Assembly: GCA_900541125.1 (NCBI GenBank)
Contig: UQIK01000012.1
Span: 1-61,699 of the forward strand
Length of the DNA stretch: 61,699 nucleotides
Direction: 5' to 3'
Origin: an uncultured Collinsella sp.
GTDB taxonomy: Bacteria; Actinomycetota; Coriobacteriia; Coriobacteriales; Coriobacteriaceae
Under the pieces are notes generated by a model that saw only the letters and a list, made by a program, of their open reading frames with translations, made no database searches and was not told the origin of the DNA. This document shows, piece after piece, positions 31,544 through 40,765 of the stretch (its first letter is position 1; each line of letters begins with the position of its first letter). The position numbers were made by a program, and so were the translations under genes.

Positions 31544-32749
31544 CTACGACAGCGCAATACCGCCGAGCCAGCCCCAACGCACGCCAGAGCCAGTGCCATA
31601 GAAGCTAATAAACGAGTCAAGCGACTTAGACGTAATGGCACCCTCGTTGCTCATAACGATGCCGCCGCCAACGTAGATACCCACATGACCGTAGATAAGG
31701 CCCGGAGCACCCGTGCCGCTGTGCGAGGAATCGGCCACGATCATGCCCACCTGCAGCGCCGAGCGGTCGGAGCTATAGCACCAGGCGTTAAACATGTCGC
31801 ACGCATTGCCTCCAAAGTAGCCAACGCCGGCGTTACGGAAGACATTGGTGACCCACGCCGCGCACCAGTTCTGACCCGGCGAAGGCGTGGAGTAGCACGC
31901 GTTGACGACAGCCTGCTGCTTGCCCGAGCCGGCATTCTGCTGCGGAGTTCCGGGCGCGTACGATCCACCACCCGAGCTCGAACCACCCGAGTAGGAATTG
32001 TTCTTGTTCGCGGCAGCCGCGGCAGCGGCAGCCTTCCTAGCGGCCTCCTCAGCCTGGGCAGCAGCGAGGATCTCGGAATCGCGCTGAGCCATGAGCTCCT
32101 TGACGTCGTCGGAAAGACCGTTCAGCACGGTCTGGACTTCTTGCTGCTTGGCCTGCATGTCCTGCATCTGGGCAGTCTGCTGGTCCTTGAGCTTCTCTAA
32201 GTCGGCCTTCTGCGACTCGAGCTCGGTCTTTTGCGCATCGAGCTCTTCCTGGATGGTCTGAATGTCCTCGATGGCGTCGCGGTCGCTCTTGTTGATCTTC
32301 TCAACGTAATGCGCGTTGGCGACGAGTTCCTCAAACGAGCCAGAGGCCAGCAGCAGCGACAGGATGTTCGTGCCGCCGGACTTGTAGCTGGCGGCCACGC
32401 GATCGGAAAGGTCGTTGCGCTTCTTCTTGAGCTCGGCCTTCTTTTCATCGATCTGGGCCTGCGTGTCGTCAATCTTGCCCTGGACATTCTCGATGTCGTT
32501 GAGGGTCTGGGCATTCTTGTTGGCCAGCGCCGCATACTCATTTGCGATGCTGTCGAGCTGGGCCTGAACCTCGTCGAGCTGGGCCTGGGCGGCATTCAGT
32601 TTATCGGTGGTTTCTTTGGAAGCCTCCGCCGCATGGGCGCGAGCGGGCAGGCCAAAAAGAACTGCCGCAGAAGCGGCGCCGAACAGGGCCTTGAGGGCAG
32701 TGCGGCGCGAGAGCTCCTGGGAAAGGATGGAATCGCTGTTTGGTGACAT
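31544..32749 (-). CDS. Tat-exported peptidoglycan hydrolase (coiled coil + CHAP/NlpC-P60)
   Basis: A 401-aa secreted protein. The signal peptide has a twin-arginine motif (LSRRTALK, residues 13-20), a hydrophobic stretch and ARAHA as the likely cleavage site near residue 41. Residues about 45-235 form a PcsB/RipC-like coiled coil (repeats of Gln/Glu/Lys/Ala). A Gly/Ser linker leads to a papain-like catalytic domain (about 285-401) with C296 in QNWCAAWV and H355 in YGHVGIYVGGG. It probably cleaves peptide crosslinks during division, with activity gated by the coiled coil as in FtsEX-controlled enzymes. It has an AT-rich upstream region with repeated ATATG motifs. Confidence 0.9.
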   Translation of the reverse strand: MSPNSDSILSQELSRRTALKALFGAASAAVLFGLPARAHAAEASKETTDKLNAAQAQLDEVQAQLDSIANEYAALANKNAQTLNDIENVQGKIDDTQAQIDEKKAELKKKRNDLSDRVAASYKSGGTNILSLLLASGSFEELVANAHYVEKINKSDRDAIEDIQTIQEELDAQKTELESQKADLEKLKDQQTAQMQDMQAKQQEVQTVLNGLSDDVKELMAQRDSEILAAAQAEEAARKAAAAAAAANKNNSYSGGSSSGGGSYAPGTPQQNAGSGKQQAVVNACYSTPSPGQNWCAAWVTNVFRNAGVGYFGGNACDMFNAWCYSSDRSALQVGMIVADSSHSGTGAPGLIYGHVGIYVGGGIVMSNEGAITSKSLDSFISFYGTGSGVRWGWLGGIALS

Positions 32750-33015
32750 ATGTACTCCGTTACATGTTTATTTATATGTCGCTCAACTCATACATATTAG
32801 CGTACATATGGCGCGTCCCAACGATTTCCACGAACGGCAGGAAACTACAAGGTCAGCGGCTCGTAAGCAAATGTCAAAGATCAGGTTATGCGTACGCAAG
32901 CTCTTCTATGAGTACGTTGGCACAATCCTCCGCTTTTCCTACAGCGCACGATTTGGGCGTCCCTGCCTGCGCTATACTCCCCTGAAGAAGTGTTCCTGAT
33001 TCGATAGGAGACTAC

Positions 33016-34077
33016 ATGTCCAAAGCACTCGACCCCAAAGACACCTGTGTCCTCGTTACCGGTGGCGCCGGCTTTATCGGCTCGCACACCGTCGTTCAGC
33101 TGCTCGAGGGTGGCTACCAGGTCGTCATCGTCGATGATCTCTCCAACTCCAGCGCCGTCGCCGTCGACCGCGTCAAGACCATCGTGGGCGACGAGGCCGC
33201 CAAGAACCTCACCTTCTACGAGGCCAACGTGCTCGACCGCGATGCGATGAACAAGATCTTCGATACCCATCAGATCGACCGTGTCATCCACTTTGCCGGC
33301 TTTAAGGCCGTCGGCGAGTCGGTGAGCAAGCCCGTCGAGTACTATCACAACAACATCGAGAACACCCTGGTGCTCATCGACGTCATGCGCAACCATGGCT
33401 GCAAGTCCATCATCTTCTCGAGCTCCTCGACCGTCTACGGCGACCCGGACAACCCGCCCGTCACCGAGGAGGATCCTAAGAAGCCCGCGACCAACCCCTA
33501 TGGTTGGACCAAGTGGATGATCGAGCAGATCCTTATGGACGTCCACACCGCCGACCCCGAGTGGGACGTCGTGCTGCTCCGTTACTTCAACCCCATTGGC
33601 GCTCATCCGTCGGGCTTGATCGGCGAGGACCCCAAGGGCATCCCCAACAACCTGGTGCCTTATGTCGCCCAGGTCGCCGTGGGCAAGCTCGAGGCCGTTC
33701 AGGTCTTTGGCAACGACTACCCCACCCCCGACGGCACCGGCGTGCGCGACTACATCCACGTGTGCGATCTGGCCTCTGGTCACGTTGCCGCCCTTAACTG
33801 GATGAACGGCAAAACCGGCGTCGAGATCTTTAACCTGGGCACCGGCACCGGCACCTCGGTACTCGAGGTCGTTGCCGCCTTCTCCAAGGCTTGTGGCAAG
33901 GAGCTGCCCTATGTGATCCGCGAGCGCCGCGCCGGCGACATCGCTGCCAACTGGTGCGATGCCTCCAAGGCCGAGCGCATGATGGGCTGGAAGGCCCAGT
34001 ACGACATCGCGGACATGTGCCGCGATAGCTGGAACTGGCAGAGCCACAACCCCAACGGCTTCGCCGACGCCGAGTAG
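33016..34077 (+). CDS. galE: UDP-glucose 4-epimerase
   Basis: A 353-aa extended SDR enzyme. The NAD-binding motif is VTGGAGFIGSHTVVQLLEGG, and the catalytic YxxxK is in NPYGWTKWMIEQ, with SSSTVYG before it. It interconverts UDP-glucose and UDP-galactose for the Leloir pathway and for cell-wall glycans. It has a GATAGGAGA ribosome-binding site and a strong terminator of its own, and no galT or galK lies next to it. The 266-bp region upstream (32750-33015) holds promoter sequence only, as far as I can see. Confidence 0.96.
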   Translation: MSKALDPKDTCVLVTGGAGFIGSHTVVQLLEGGYQVVIVDDLSNSSAVAVDRVKTIVGDEAAKNLTFYEANVLDRDAMNKIFDTHQIDRVIHFAGFKAVGESVSKPVEYYHNNIENTLVLIDVMRNHGCKSIIFSSSSTVYGDPDNPPVTEEDPKKPATNPYGWTKWMIEQILMDVHTADPEWDVVLLRYFNPIGAHPSGLIGEDPKGIPNNLVPYVAQVAVGKLEAVQVFGNDYPTPDGTGVRDYIHVCDLASGHVAALNWMNGKTGVEIFNLGTGTGTSVLEVVAAFSKACGKELPYVIRERRAGDIAANWCDASKAERMMGWKAQYDIADMCRDSWNWQSHNPNGFADAE

Positions 34078-34099
34078 CAAAAACCTACATACCGCTCTT

Positions 34100-34135
34100 G
34101 CCCCGATCTCACGTTGTGAGGTCGGGGCTTTTTTT
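34100..34135 (+). terminator. Terminator of galE
   Basis: GCCCCGATCTCAC and GTGAGGTCGGGGC with a GTT loop (one G-T pair), followed by seven T. Confidence 0.9.
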
Positions 34136-34185
34136 CATGGCATGTAACCATTCGCCGAAAATCGACCAACTTTTTTATCTTGCCT

Positions 34186-34213
34186 GTACATGTTTAAACA
34201 ACATGTTTTACAA
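34186..34213 (+). promoter_or_regulatory. malQ promoter with GTTTAAAC operator
   Basis: TGTACA (about 34186-34191) and TACAAT (about 34210-34215) are 18 bp apart; the spacer holds GTTTAAAC (34192-34199) and repeated ACATGTTT. The palindrome in the spacer looks like a repressor site for malQ. Confidence 0.5.
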
Positions 34214-34299
34214 TAGGCGTATCGAATCAGAACATCGGAGGCGGACTGCACACCCATCGGCAGGCCGACCCCACAACAAGAAGGTTGGTGAGCGCATTC

Positions 34300-35805
34300 A
34301 TGGAGCGTGCAAGCGGCGTCCTCATGCCCGTCTCATCTCTGCCCGGACCATACGGAATCGGCGGCTTTGGCTGGAATGCCTACGACTTCGTCGATTTTCT
34401 CGCCTCGTGCAAACAACATTACTGGCAGATTCTGCCCCTTACGACGACCAGCTATGGCGATTCGCCCTATCAGTCGTTCTCGGCCCGCGCAGGCAACCCC
34501 AACTTTATCGACTTTGCCGAGCTTATCGAGACAGGGTATCTGGAGCAGCGCGATATCGATGGCGTGTACCTGGGATCCGACCCCAGTAACGTCGACTACG
34601 GTGCTATCTTTGGCGGCCGCCGTCAGATTCTCGACCGCGCCGCCGAGCGCTTTGCCGCCGACAAGCCGGCCGATTTCGATGACTTTATCCAGGCCAACGA
34701 GGACTGGCTCATCCCCTACTGCGAGTTCATGACCGTCAAAGAGGAGTGCGGACTCAAGGCGTTTTGGGAGTGGCCCGCAGAACTGCGCACCCGCGGCGAA
34801 GCATCTGCCAAGGTCTGCGCCGCCCATCCCGCGCGCATGCTCTACCACCAGATGACGCAGTATTTCTTCGACCGCCAATGGAGCCGCCTCAAGGCCTATG
34901 CCAACGAGCGCGACATTCTCATCATCGGCGACCTGCCCATCTATGTCTCGCGTGACTCCGTCGAGATGTGGGCGACGCCTGAGCTCTTTAAGATCGACGC
35001 CGCCGGCAATCCCGTGAGCGTCGCCGGCACGCCGCCCGACCAGTTCTCGGCCACCGGCCAGTACTGGGGCAACCCCATCTACGACTGGGACGCCATGGAG
35101 TCCGACGGCTTCTCCTGGTGGGAGGGCCGCATTCGCGCCGCCCTCGACATGTACGACGTCATCCGCCTGGATCACTTCCGCGGCTTCGAGGCCTATTGGG
35201 AGGTGCCGTTCTCCTCGCCCGATTCGTCCTACGGTTCGTGGACGCAGGGTCCCGGCCTCAAGTTCTTCAAGACGCTCGAGGAAAAGCTCGGCACGCTGCC
35301 CATCATCGCCGAGGACCTGGGCTTCCTCACCCCCGGCGTCATCGACATGCGCGACAACTCGGGCTTCCCCGGCATGAAGATCCTGCAGTTTGCCTTTGAG
35401 GGTACCAACTCGTACTACCTGCCGCATAACTACATCGCCAACACCGTCGCCTATGTGGGCACCCACGACAACGAGACGGCGCGCGGTTGGTTTGAGGGAA
35501 CGGCCACCCCGCGTCAACGCGAGCAGACAGCCCTGTACACCCATCAGCAGGCCGGCGAACCCATGGCAGATGCACTCAATCGCACCATCGCCGCCAGCGT
35601 GAGTGACACGTGCATCTACACCATGCAAGACCTGCTCAACTTGGGCAACGAGGCGCGCATCAACACCCCTGCCACGCTGGGCGGCAACTGGACCTGGCGC
35701 ATGCTCGACGGCGCCATCACCCGCGAGCTCGAGCACAAACTCACTGACTGGACCGAGACCTACTTCCGCATCCCGTCGGAAGCCGAAATCGAGCTTCCTC
35801 AATAG
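34300..35805 (+). CDS. malQ: 4-alpha-glucanotransferase (amylomaltase)
   Basis: A 501-aa GH77 enzyme starting at MERASGVLMPVSSLPGPYG. Family landmarks are SYGDSPYQSFSARAGNPNFI, GDLPIYVSRDSVEMWA, IRLDHFRGFEAYWEVP (catalytic Asp), IIAEDLGFLTPGV (acid/base Glu), and YVGTHDNETARGWF. It transfers glucan segments between maltodextrins and releases glucose, giving chains suitable for phosphorylase. glgP follows after 128 bp with a hairpin between, so they form one functional unit. Confidence 0.97.
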   Translation: MERASGVLMPVSSLPGPYGIGGFGWNAYDFVDFLASCKQHYWQILPLTTTSYGDSPYQSFSARAGNPNFIDFAELIETGYLEQRDIDGVYLGSDPSNVDYGAIFGGRRQILDRAAERFAADKPADFDDFIQANEDWLIPYCEFMTVKEECGLKAFWEWPAELRTRGEASAKVCAAHPARMLYHQMTQYFFDRQWSRLKAYANERDILIIGDLPIYVSRDSVEMWATPELFKIDAAGNPVSVAGTPPDQFSATGQYWGNPIYDWDAMESDGFSWWEGRIRAALDMYDVIRLDHFRGFEAYWEVPFSSPDSSYGSWTQGPGLKFFKTLEEKLGTLPIIAEDLGFLTPGVIDMRDNSGFPGMKILQFAFEGTNSYYLPHNYIANTVAYVGTHDNETARGWFEGTATPRQREQTALYTHQQAGEPMADALNRTIAASVSDTCIYTMQDLLNLGNEARINTPATLGGNWTWRMLDGAITRELEHKLTDWTETYFRIPSEAEIELPQ

Positions 35806-35853
35806 GAGCCACCGCGCCCGACCCCTCCCCACCGTGCGGACGCGCTTGCTTTT

Positions 35854-35887
35854 CCCGCGCGAGGCCACCCCAATCCCCTCGCGCGGG
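35854..35887 (+). terminator. Hairpin between malQ and glgP
   Basis: CCCGCGCGAGG and CCTCGCGCGGG form a perfect 11-bp stem followed by CTTCTTATG. The T run is short, so read-through to glgP is likely. Confidence 0.5.
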
Positions 35888-35933
35888 CTTCTTATGAATT
35901 GCAGACATGAAACAACCCATCACAGGAGAAAAC

Positions 35934-38201
35934 ATGCCCCAAATTAACCTCATGGAACTCGCCGAGCAGTCTTTTGGCACCTCGCTCGAGCAGCTCGACG
36001 ACCGTCGCATTTACAAGCTGCTGGTCAAACTCGTGCAGGAGCGCTCCGCCGCCTGCCCGCTCAACAACGGCAAGAAAAAGCTCTATTACATTTCCGCCGA
36101 ATTTTTGATCGGCAAGCTGCTCATCAACAACATGATCGACCTTGGCATCTACGACGAGGTTAAGGACCAGCTCACCGCCGCAGGCCACGACCTCAACAAG
36201 ATCGAGGAGTTCGAGGTCGAGCCGTCGCTCGGCAACGGCGGCCTGGGCCGCCTGGCCGCGTGCTTCCTGGATTCCATCGCCACGCTGGGCTTGACCGGCG
36301 ATGGCGTGGGCCTCAACTATCACTACGGTCTGTTCCGTCAGCGCTTTGTCGACAACCAGCAGAAGGCCGTCCCCGACGAGTGGCTCGGTGAGCAGGACAT
36401 CCTAGTCGACGATGACCGCTCCTACACCGTCGAGTTCGGCGATTTTGCCGTTACTTCCAAGCTCGTCAACATCGATGTGCCCGGTTACGGCCAGCCCACC
36501 AAGAACCGCCTGCGCCTGTTCGACCTGGCGAGCGTCGACGACGGCCTGGTCCCCGGCAGCTCCATCGACTTCGACAAGACCGAGATCGCCAAGAACCTCA
36601 CCCTGTTCCTCTACCCCGACGATTCCGACGAGCAGGGCCGCCTGCTTCGCATCTACCAGGAATACTTCATGGTGAGCAACGCCGCCCAGCTCCTGATCGA
36701 CGAGGCCATCGAGCGCGGCAGCAACCTGCACGATCTGGCCGATTACGCCGTGGTCCAGATTAACGACACGCACCCCACCATGGTCATCCCCGAGCTCATT
36801 CGCTTGCTCACCACCGAGCACGGCATCGAGTTTGACGAGGCCGTGACCATCGTACGCTCCATGGTCGCCTACACTAATCACACGATTCTTGCCGAGGCGC
36901 TCGAGAAGTGGCCGCTCACCAGCCTGAAGAAGGTCTCCCCTGCCATCGCCGACATTATCGTCAAGCTCGATGAGATCGCAAAGGCCGAGCACGACGACCC
37001 GCGCGTTGCCATCATCGACGAATACGACACCGTCCACATGGCCCACATGGACATCCACTTTGGCTTCTCCATCAACGGCGTCGCCGCACTCCACACCAAA
37101 ATCCTGGAGGACACCGAGCTTCATCCGTTCTACGAGATCTACCCCGAGAAGTTCTCCAATAAGACCAACGGCATCACCTTCCGCCGCTGGATCCAGGGAG
37201 CCAACCCCGCGCTTGCCAGCCTGCTCGACGATGTGATCGGTACCGATTGGCGCAGCACCGGCGACCTGAGCAAGCTCGCCGACTTCGCCGACGATAAGAG
37301 CATTCTTGAGCGCTTGGCCGCCACCAAGGCCGAAGCCAAAACCATCATGCGCGAGTTTATGGCGCTCGAACAGGGCGTGACGATCCCCTCCAACGCGATC
37401 ATCGATGTTCAGGTCAAGCGTATCCACGAGTACAAGCGCCAGCAGATGCTCGCGCTCTACATCATCTGGAAGTACCTCGATATCAAGAACGGCAACAGAC
37501 CTAAGCACCCCGTCACCATCATCTTTGGCGGCAAAGCGGCGCCTGCCTACACTATCGCGCAGGACATCATCCATCTGATTCTGACGCTGTCGCAGTGGAT
37601 TGCAAACGACCCCGACGTGGCTCCCTACCTGCAGGTTGTCATGATCGAGAACTACAACGTCACCGCCGCCGAGCGCGTGATCCCCGCCGCTGACATCTCC
37701 GAGCAGATCAGCCTGGCCTCCAAGGAGGCGAGCGGCACCTCCAACATGAAGTTCATGCTCAACGGCGCCCTAACCCTGTGCACGCTTGACGGCGCCAACG
37801 TGGAGATTGCCGAGCTCGTGGGCGACGAGAACATCTACACCTTTGGTGCCTCGTCCAAACAGGTCGAGCAGCTCTATGCCGACGGCACCTATGACGCCGG
37901 TGTGCTCTACCGCAAGCCCGGTATTAAACTGCTGGTGGACTTCATCACCAACCCGGCCTTTATGGCGACCGGCAACGCCGAGCGCCTGCAGCGCCTGCAC
38001 GATGACATTAAGGGCAAGGACTGGTTTATGGCCCTGCTCGACATTGAGGAGTACATCCAGACCAAGGAGCGCGTGCTGGCCGACTACGAGGACCAGGACG
38101 CCTGGATGCGCAAGACGCTGATCAATATCGCCAACGCCGGCACCTTCTCGTCCGACCGCACCATCTCCCAGTACAACGACGAGATCTGGCACCTGAACTA
38201 A
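35934..38201 (+). CDS. glgP: Glycogen/maltodextrin phosphorylase
   Basis: A 755-aa GT35 enzyme starting at MPQINLMEL behind AGGAGAAAAC. It shows EPSLGNGGLGRLAACFLDS, YHYGLFRQRF, and the PLP-lysine region KEASGTSNMKFMLNGAL followed by TLCTLDGANVEIAE. It degrades alpha-1,4-glucans with phosphate to glucose-1-phosphate. It is slightly shorter than E. coli enzymes (about 800-815), as is common in Gram-positives. It lacks the long N-terminal regulatory extension of animal enzymes, so it is probably not phospho-regulated. Confidence 0.97.
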   Translation: MPQINLMELAEQSFGTSLEQLDDRRIYKLLVKLVQERSAACPLNNGKKKLYYISAEFLIGKLLINNMIDLGIYDEVKDQLTAAGHDLNKIEEFEVEPSLGNGGLGRLAACFLDSIATLGLTGDGVGLNYHYGLFRQRFVDNQQKAVPDEWLGEQDILVDDDRSYTVEFGDFAVTSKLVNIDVPGYGQPTKNRLRLFDLASVDDGLVPGSSIDFDKTEIAKNLTLFLYPDDSDEQGRLLRIYQEYFMVSNAAQLLIDEAIERGSNLHDLADYAVVQINDTHPTMVIPELIRLLTTEHGIEFDEAVTIVRSMVAYTNHTILAEALEKWPLTSLKKVSPAIADIIVKLDEIAKAEHDDPRVAIIDEYDTVHMAHMDIHFGFSINGVAALHTKILEDTELHPFYEIYPEKFSNKTNGITFRRWIQGANPALASLLDDVIGTDWRSTGDLSKLADFADDKSILERLAATKAEAKTIMREFMALEQGVTIPSNAIIDVQVKRIHEYKRQQMLALYIIWKYLDIKNGNRPKHPVTIIFGGKAAPAYTIAQDIIHLILTLSQWIANDPDVAPYLQVVMIENYNVTAAERVIPAADISEQISLASKEASGTSNMKFMLNGALTLCTLDGANVEIAELVGDENIYTFGASSKQVEQLYADGTYDAGVLYRKPGIKLLVDFITNPAFMATGNAERLQRLHDDIKGKDWFMALLDIEEYIQTKERVLADYEDQDAWMRKTLINIANAGTFSSDRTISQYNDEIWHLN

Positions 38202-38229
38202 TTCGCTTCCCTTACCCATCCTCTTGAGA

Positions 38230-38260
38230 AACGGAGTCGTGGCAACACGGCTCCGTTTTT
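38230..38260 (+). terminator. Terminator of glgP
   Basis: AACGGAGTCGTG and CACGGCTCCGTT pair with one mismatch around GCAA and run into TTTTT. Confidence 0.85.
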
Positions 38261-38301
38261 TGTGCCCGCACGTTACCCTGTGACCCGACTCGACCAAACA
38301 A

Positions 38302-38518
38302 TCTCGATCTGTAACAGCTACTCGGTAAAAACGGTCCCAGCTGTTACAGATCGAGACATACCGGCCCCTCCCCTTGGGTTTATCTCAATCTGTAACATCT
38401 AGCAGCTGAAATTCACCTTTGGTGTTACAGATTTAGATGAAATGGTTAGCTCAGCGGAACCGTCTCGATCTGTAACATCTAACGTCCGAAATCAGCCTCA
38501 CCCGTTACAGATCGAGAC
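38302..38518. repeat. Three-unit hairpin array, 80-bp period
   Basis: Three hairpins share the arm TCTCGATCTGTAAC. Unit 1 arms: 38302-38319/38339-38356 (18 bp). Unit 2: 38382-38397/38423-38438 (16 bp, one mismatch). Unit 3: 38462-38476/38504-38518 (15 bp). The units start about 80 bp apart. Loops of similar length share a CTA-N8-AAA pattern but differ otherwise. The array fills most of the 38202-38657 gap between two convergent terminators. Confidence 0.85.
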
Positions 38519-38550
38519 AAACGACCGGTCAGACAGCCCCAACACAAAGA

Positions 38551-38589
38551 AAGGCTCCCCTCTCGCCCAGTGGACGGGAGGGGAGCCTT
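38551..38589 (-). terminator. Terminator of the sugar ABC operon
   Basis: AAGGCTCCCCTC (38551-38562) and GAGGGGAGCCTT (38578-38589) form a perfect 12-bp stem, with TCTTTG following on the minus strand. Confidence 0.85.
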
Positions 38590-38657
38590 ATATGTGACCG
38601 CGGCAAAAGGATGGCAATACCGCAGTCGCCCAAAGGGAGGGCCTGGATGCACCGGGC

Positions 38658-39857
38658 CTAGATAAGGTTCTTGCCAGAGACCTTATCGAAGAGGTGGGTC
38701 GCGTTCTTCTCGAACTTGAACCAGATGGTGTCGCCAGCCTTGAGCGCGCCCTTGGCCTCGAGGTCGACGACGGGGATAATCAGGACAAACTGGCCGTCGG
38801 GAGCGGTCACGTGAACATGCTCGGTCGAGCCCATGAGCTCGGTCACCTCGACGGTACCCTGGAGCGCGCCCTCCTCGCCCTTGTCGGCAAGCAGGATCTG
38901 CTCGGGACGCACGCCGGCCGTAATCTCCTTCACGTCGCCGCCGTCCCAGTTGAGGGCAAGTTGAGCGCAAGTCTCGGGGGCGAGTGCCACGTTCATATCC
39001 TCGGTCTTGACGGTAAAGCCGTTGCCCGAGCGCACCAGCTGGGCATCGAAGAAGTTCATCTGCGGCACGCCGATGAAGCCGGCGACGAAGATGTTCGCGG
39101 GATGGTTGAAGACCTCCTGCGGCGTGGCGATCTGCTGGACGACGCCGTCCTTCATGACCACGATACGGTCACCGAGGGTCATAGCCTCGGTCTGGTCGTG
39201 AGTAACATAAATGAACGTGCCCTTGATCTCGTGGCGCAGCTTAATGAGCTCGGCACGCATCTGGTTACGAAGCTTGGCGTCCAGGTTGGACAGCGGCTCG
39301 TCCATCAGGAAGACCTTGGGGTCACGCACGATGGCGCGGCCGATAGCGACACGCTGGCGCTGGCCGCCGGAGAGCGCCTTGGGCTTACGGTCGAGGTACT
39401 CGGTAATGCCCAGAATCTCGGCAGCAGAGCGAACCTTGCGGTCGATCTCGTCCTTGGGAACCTTCTTGAGCTCGAGCGTAAATGCCATGTTCTCGTACAC
39501 CGTCATGTTGGGGTACAGAGCGTAGCTCTGGAACACCATGGCGATGTCGCGGTCCTTGGGCGCCACGTCGTTGACACGCTTGCCGTCGATGAGCACATCG
39601 CCCGAGGTAATGTCCTCCAGGCCGGCGACCATGCGCATCGTCGTGGACTTACCGCAGCCAGAGGGGCCAACGAGGACGACGAACTCCTGGTCGTGAACGG
39701 TGAGGTTGAAGTCCTCTACAGCGAGCACACCGTCCTCGGTAACCTTGAGGTTGTGCTTCTTCTCCTCGGTCTTCTTCTTTTTGCCAAAGAAGCCCTTCTT
39801 TTTTGACTCGTTGTTGGGATACACCTTCTGAACATGTTTGAGAACGATCTCGGCCAT
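38658..39857 (-). CDS. Sugar ABC transporter ATPase, MsmK/UgpC/MalK type
   Basis: A 399-aa nucleotide-binding subunit. Walker A is GPSGCGKS (64-71), the signature LSGGQRQRVAIGRA and Walker B VFLMDEPLSNLD, with a C-terminal OB-fold regulatory domain (about 250-399). An unusual Lys-rich insert of about 25 residues (ESKKKGFFGKKKKTEEKKHN) splits the first beta-hairpin, which in most relatives runs directly from VYPNN to the next strand. It is the last gene of the operon and may serve several sugar importers, as MsmK does in streptococci. Confidence 0.95.
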   Translation of the reverse strand: MAEIVLKHVQKVYPNNESKKKGFFGKKKKTEEKKHNLKVTEDGVLAVEDFNLTVHDQEFVVLVGPSGCGKSTTMRMVAGLEDITSGDVLIDGKRVNDVAPKDRDIAMVFQSYALYPNMTVYENMAFTLELKKVPKDEIDRKVRSAAEILGITEYLDRKPKALSGGQRQRVAIGRAIVRDPKVFLMDEPLSNLDAKLRNQMRAELIKLRHEIKGTFIYVTHDQTEAMTLGDRIVVMKDGVVQQIATPQEVFNHPANIFVAGFIGVPQMNFFDAQLVRSGNGFTVKTEDMNVALAPETCAQLALNWDGGDVKEITAGVRPEQILLADKGEEGALQGTVEVTELMGSTEHVHVTAPDGQFVLIIPVVDLEAKGALKAGDTIWFKFEKNATHLFDKVSGKNLI

Positions 39858-39925
39858 GTCTCTACCTTTCGATATGCGGCGCCGCGCTGAGGGGCGCCGC
39901 AGAAACTTGCAAAACAGTTACGGCA

Positions 39926-40765
39926 TCAGCCCTTGACGGCACCTGCCACCACGCCGTCGATGATGTACTTCTGACAGAGGATGTACATGATAACGATGGG
40001 GATAACGACCATCATGATGCAGGCCATCATGGGGCCGAGCTCGACGTGGCCGTAGCCGCCGCGGAAGTACTGGATCAAGATAGGAATGGTCTTGTACTTG
40101 GTGGAGTCGAGTGTAAGGTAGGGCAGCAGATAGTCGTTCCAGACCCACATGGTCTCGAGGATGCCGACCGAAAGATAGGTGGGCTTCATGATGGGAAGGA
40201 CGATCTTAAAGAACACCTGGACCGGGTTGCAGCCGTCGATCATGGCCGCCTCTTCGATCTCGAGCGGAATGTTCTTTACAAAGCCGGCGAACATAAAGAC
40301 CGCCAGGCCCGCGCCAAAGCCGAGGTAGATAAAGCAGATGTTGAACGGCGTGTTGAAGCCGATGCGGTCCGCCAAATTGGACAGCGTGAACATGAGCATC
40401 TGGAAGGGCACGACCATCGAGAAGACGAACAGGTAATAGAAGAAGTTCGAGATCTTGCTGTTGACGCGCACTACGTACCAAGCACACATGGAGCAGCACA
40501 CCAGAATCAGCACGACCGACGTGACCGTGATGATGAGCGAGTACATAAATGCCGAGGCAAAGCCCTGCTCGTTAAGGGCATGCATGTAGTTTGCGAGGCC
40601 GTTGAACGTCTCGGGCGTGAGCAGATCGAATGCCGTGGTGGTGCTGATTGCAGTTGCCTTTTTAAAGGAATTGAGCGCAATCATGAACACGGGGTAGATC
40701 CACGCGAGCGACAGAATCGTAAAGAAAATCGAGAGCGCGCGGTTGATAACCTTATCGCGTTTCAT
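39926..40765 (-). CDS. Sugar ABC transporter permease, MalG type
   Basis: A 279-aa CUT1-family inner-membrane permease with six predicted spans and the EAA loop EEAAMIDGCNPVQVFFKIVL that docks on the ATPase. It ends with the characteristic QKYIIDGVVAGAVKG. Its start overlaps the stop of the partner permease by one base. The substrate cannot be read from the permease itself. Confidence 0.95.
   Translation of the reverse strand: MKRDKVINRALSIFFTILSLAWIYPVFMIALNSFKKATAISTTTAFDLLTPETFNGLANYMHALNEQGFASAFMYSLIITVTSVVLILVCCSMCAWYVVRVNSKISNFFYYLFVFSMVVPFQMLMFTLSNLADRIGFNTPFNICFIYLGFGAGLAVFMFAGFVKNIPLEIEEAAMIDGCNPVQVFFKIVLPIMKPTYLSVGILETMWVWNDYLLPYLTLDSTKYKTIPILIQYFRGGYGHVELGPMMACIMMVVIPIVIMYILCQKYIIDGVVAGAVKG

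Noticed and set aside
38302..38518. Possible CRISPR array
   Set aside because: The units are inverted repeats with loops, not direct repeats with unique spacers, and no cas genes are present.
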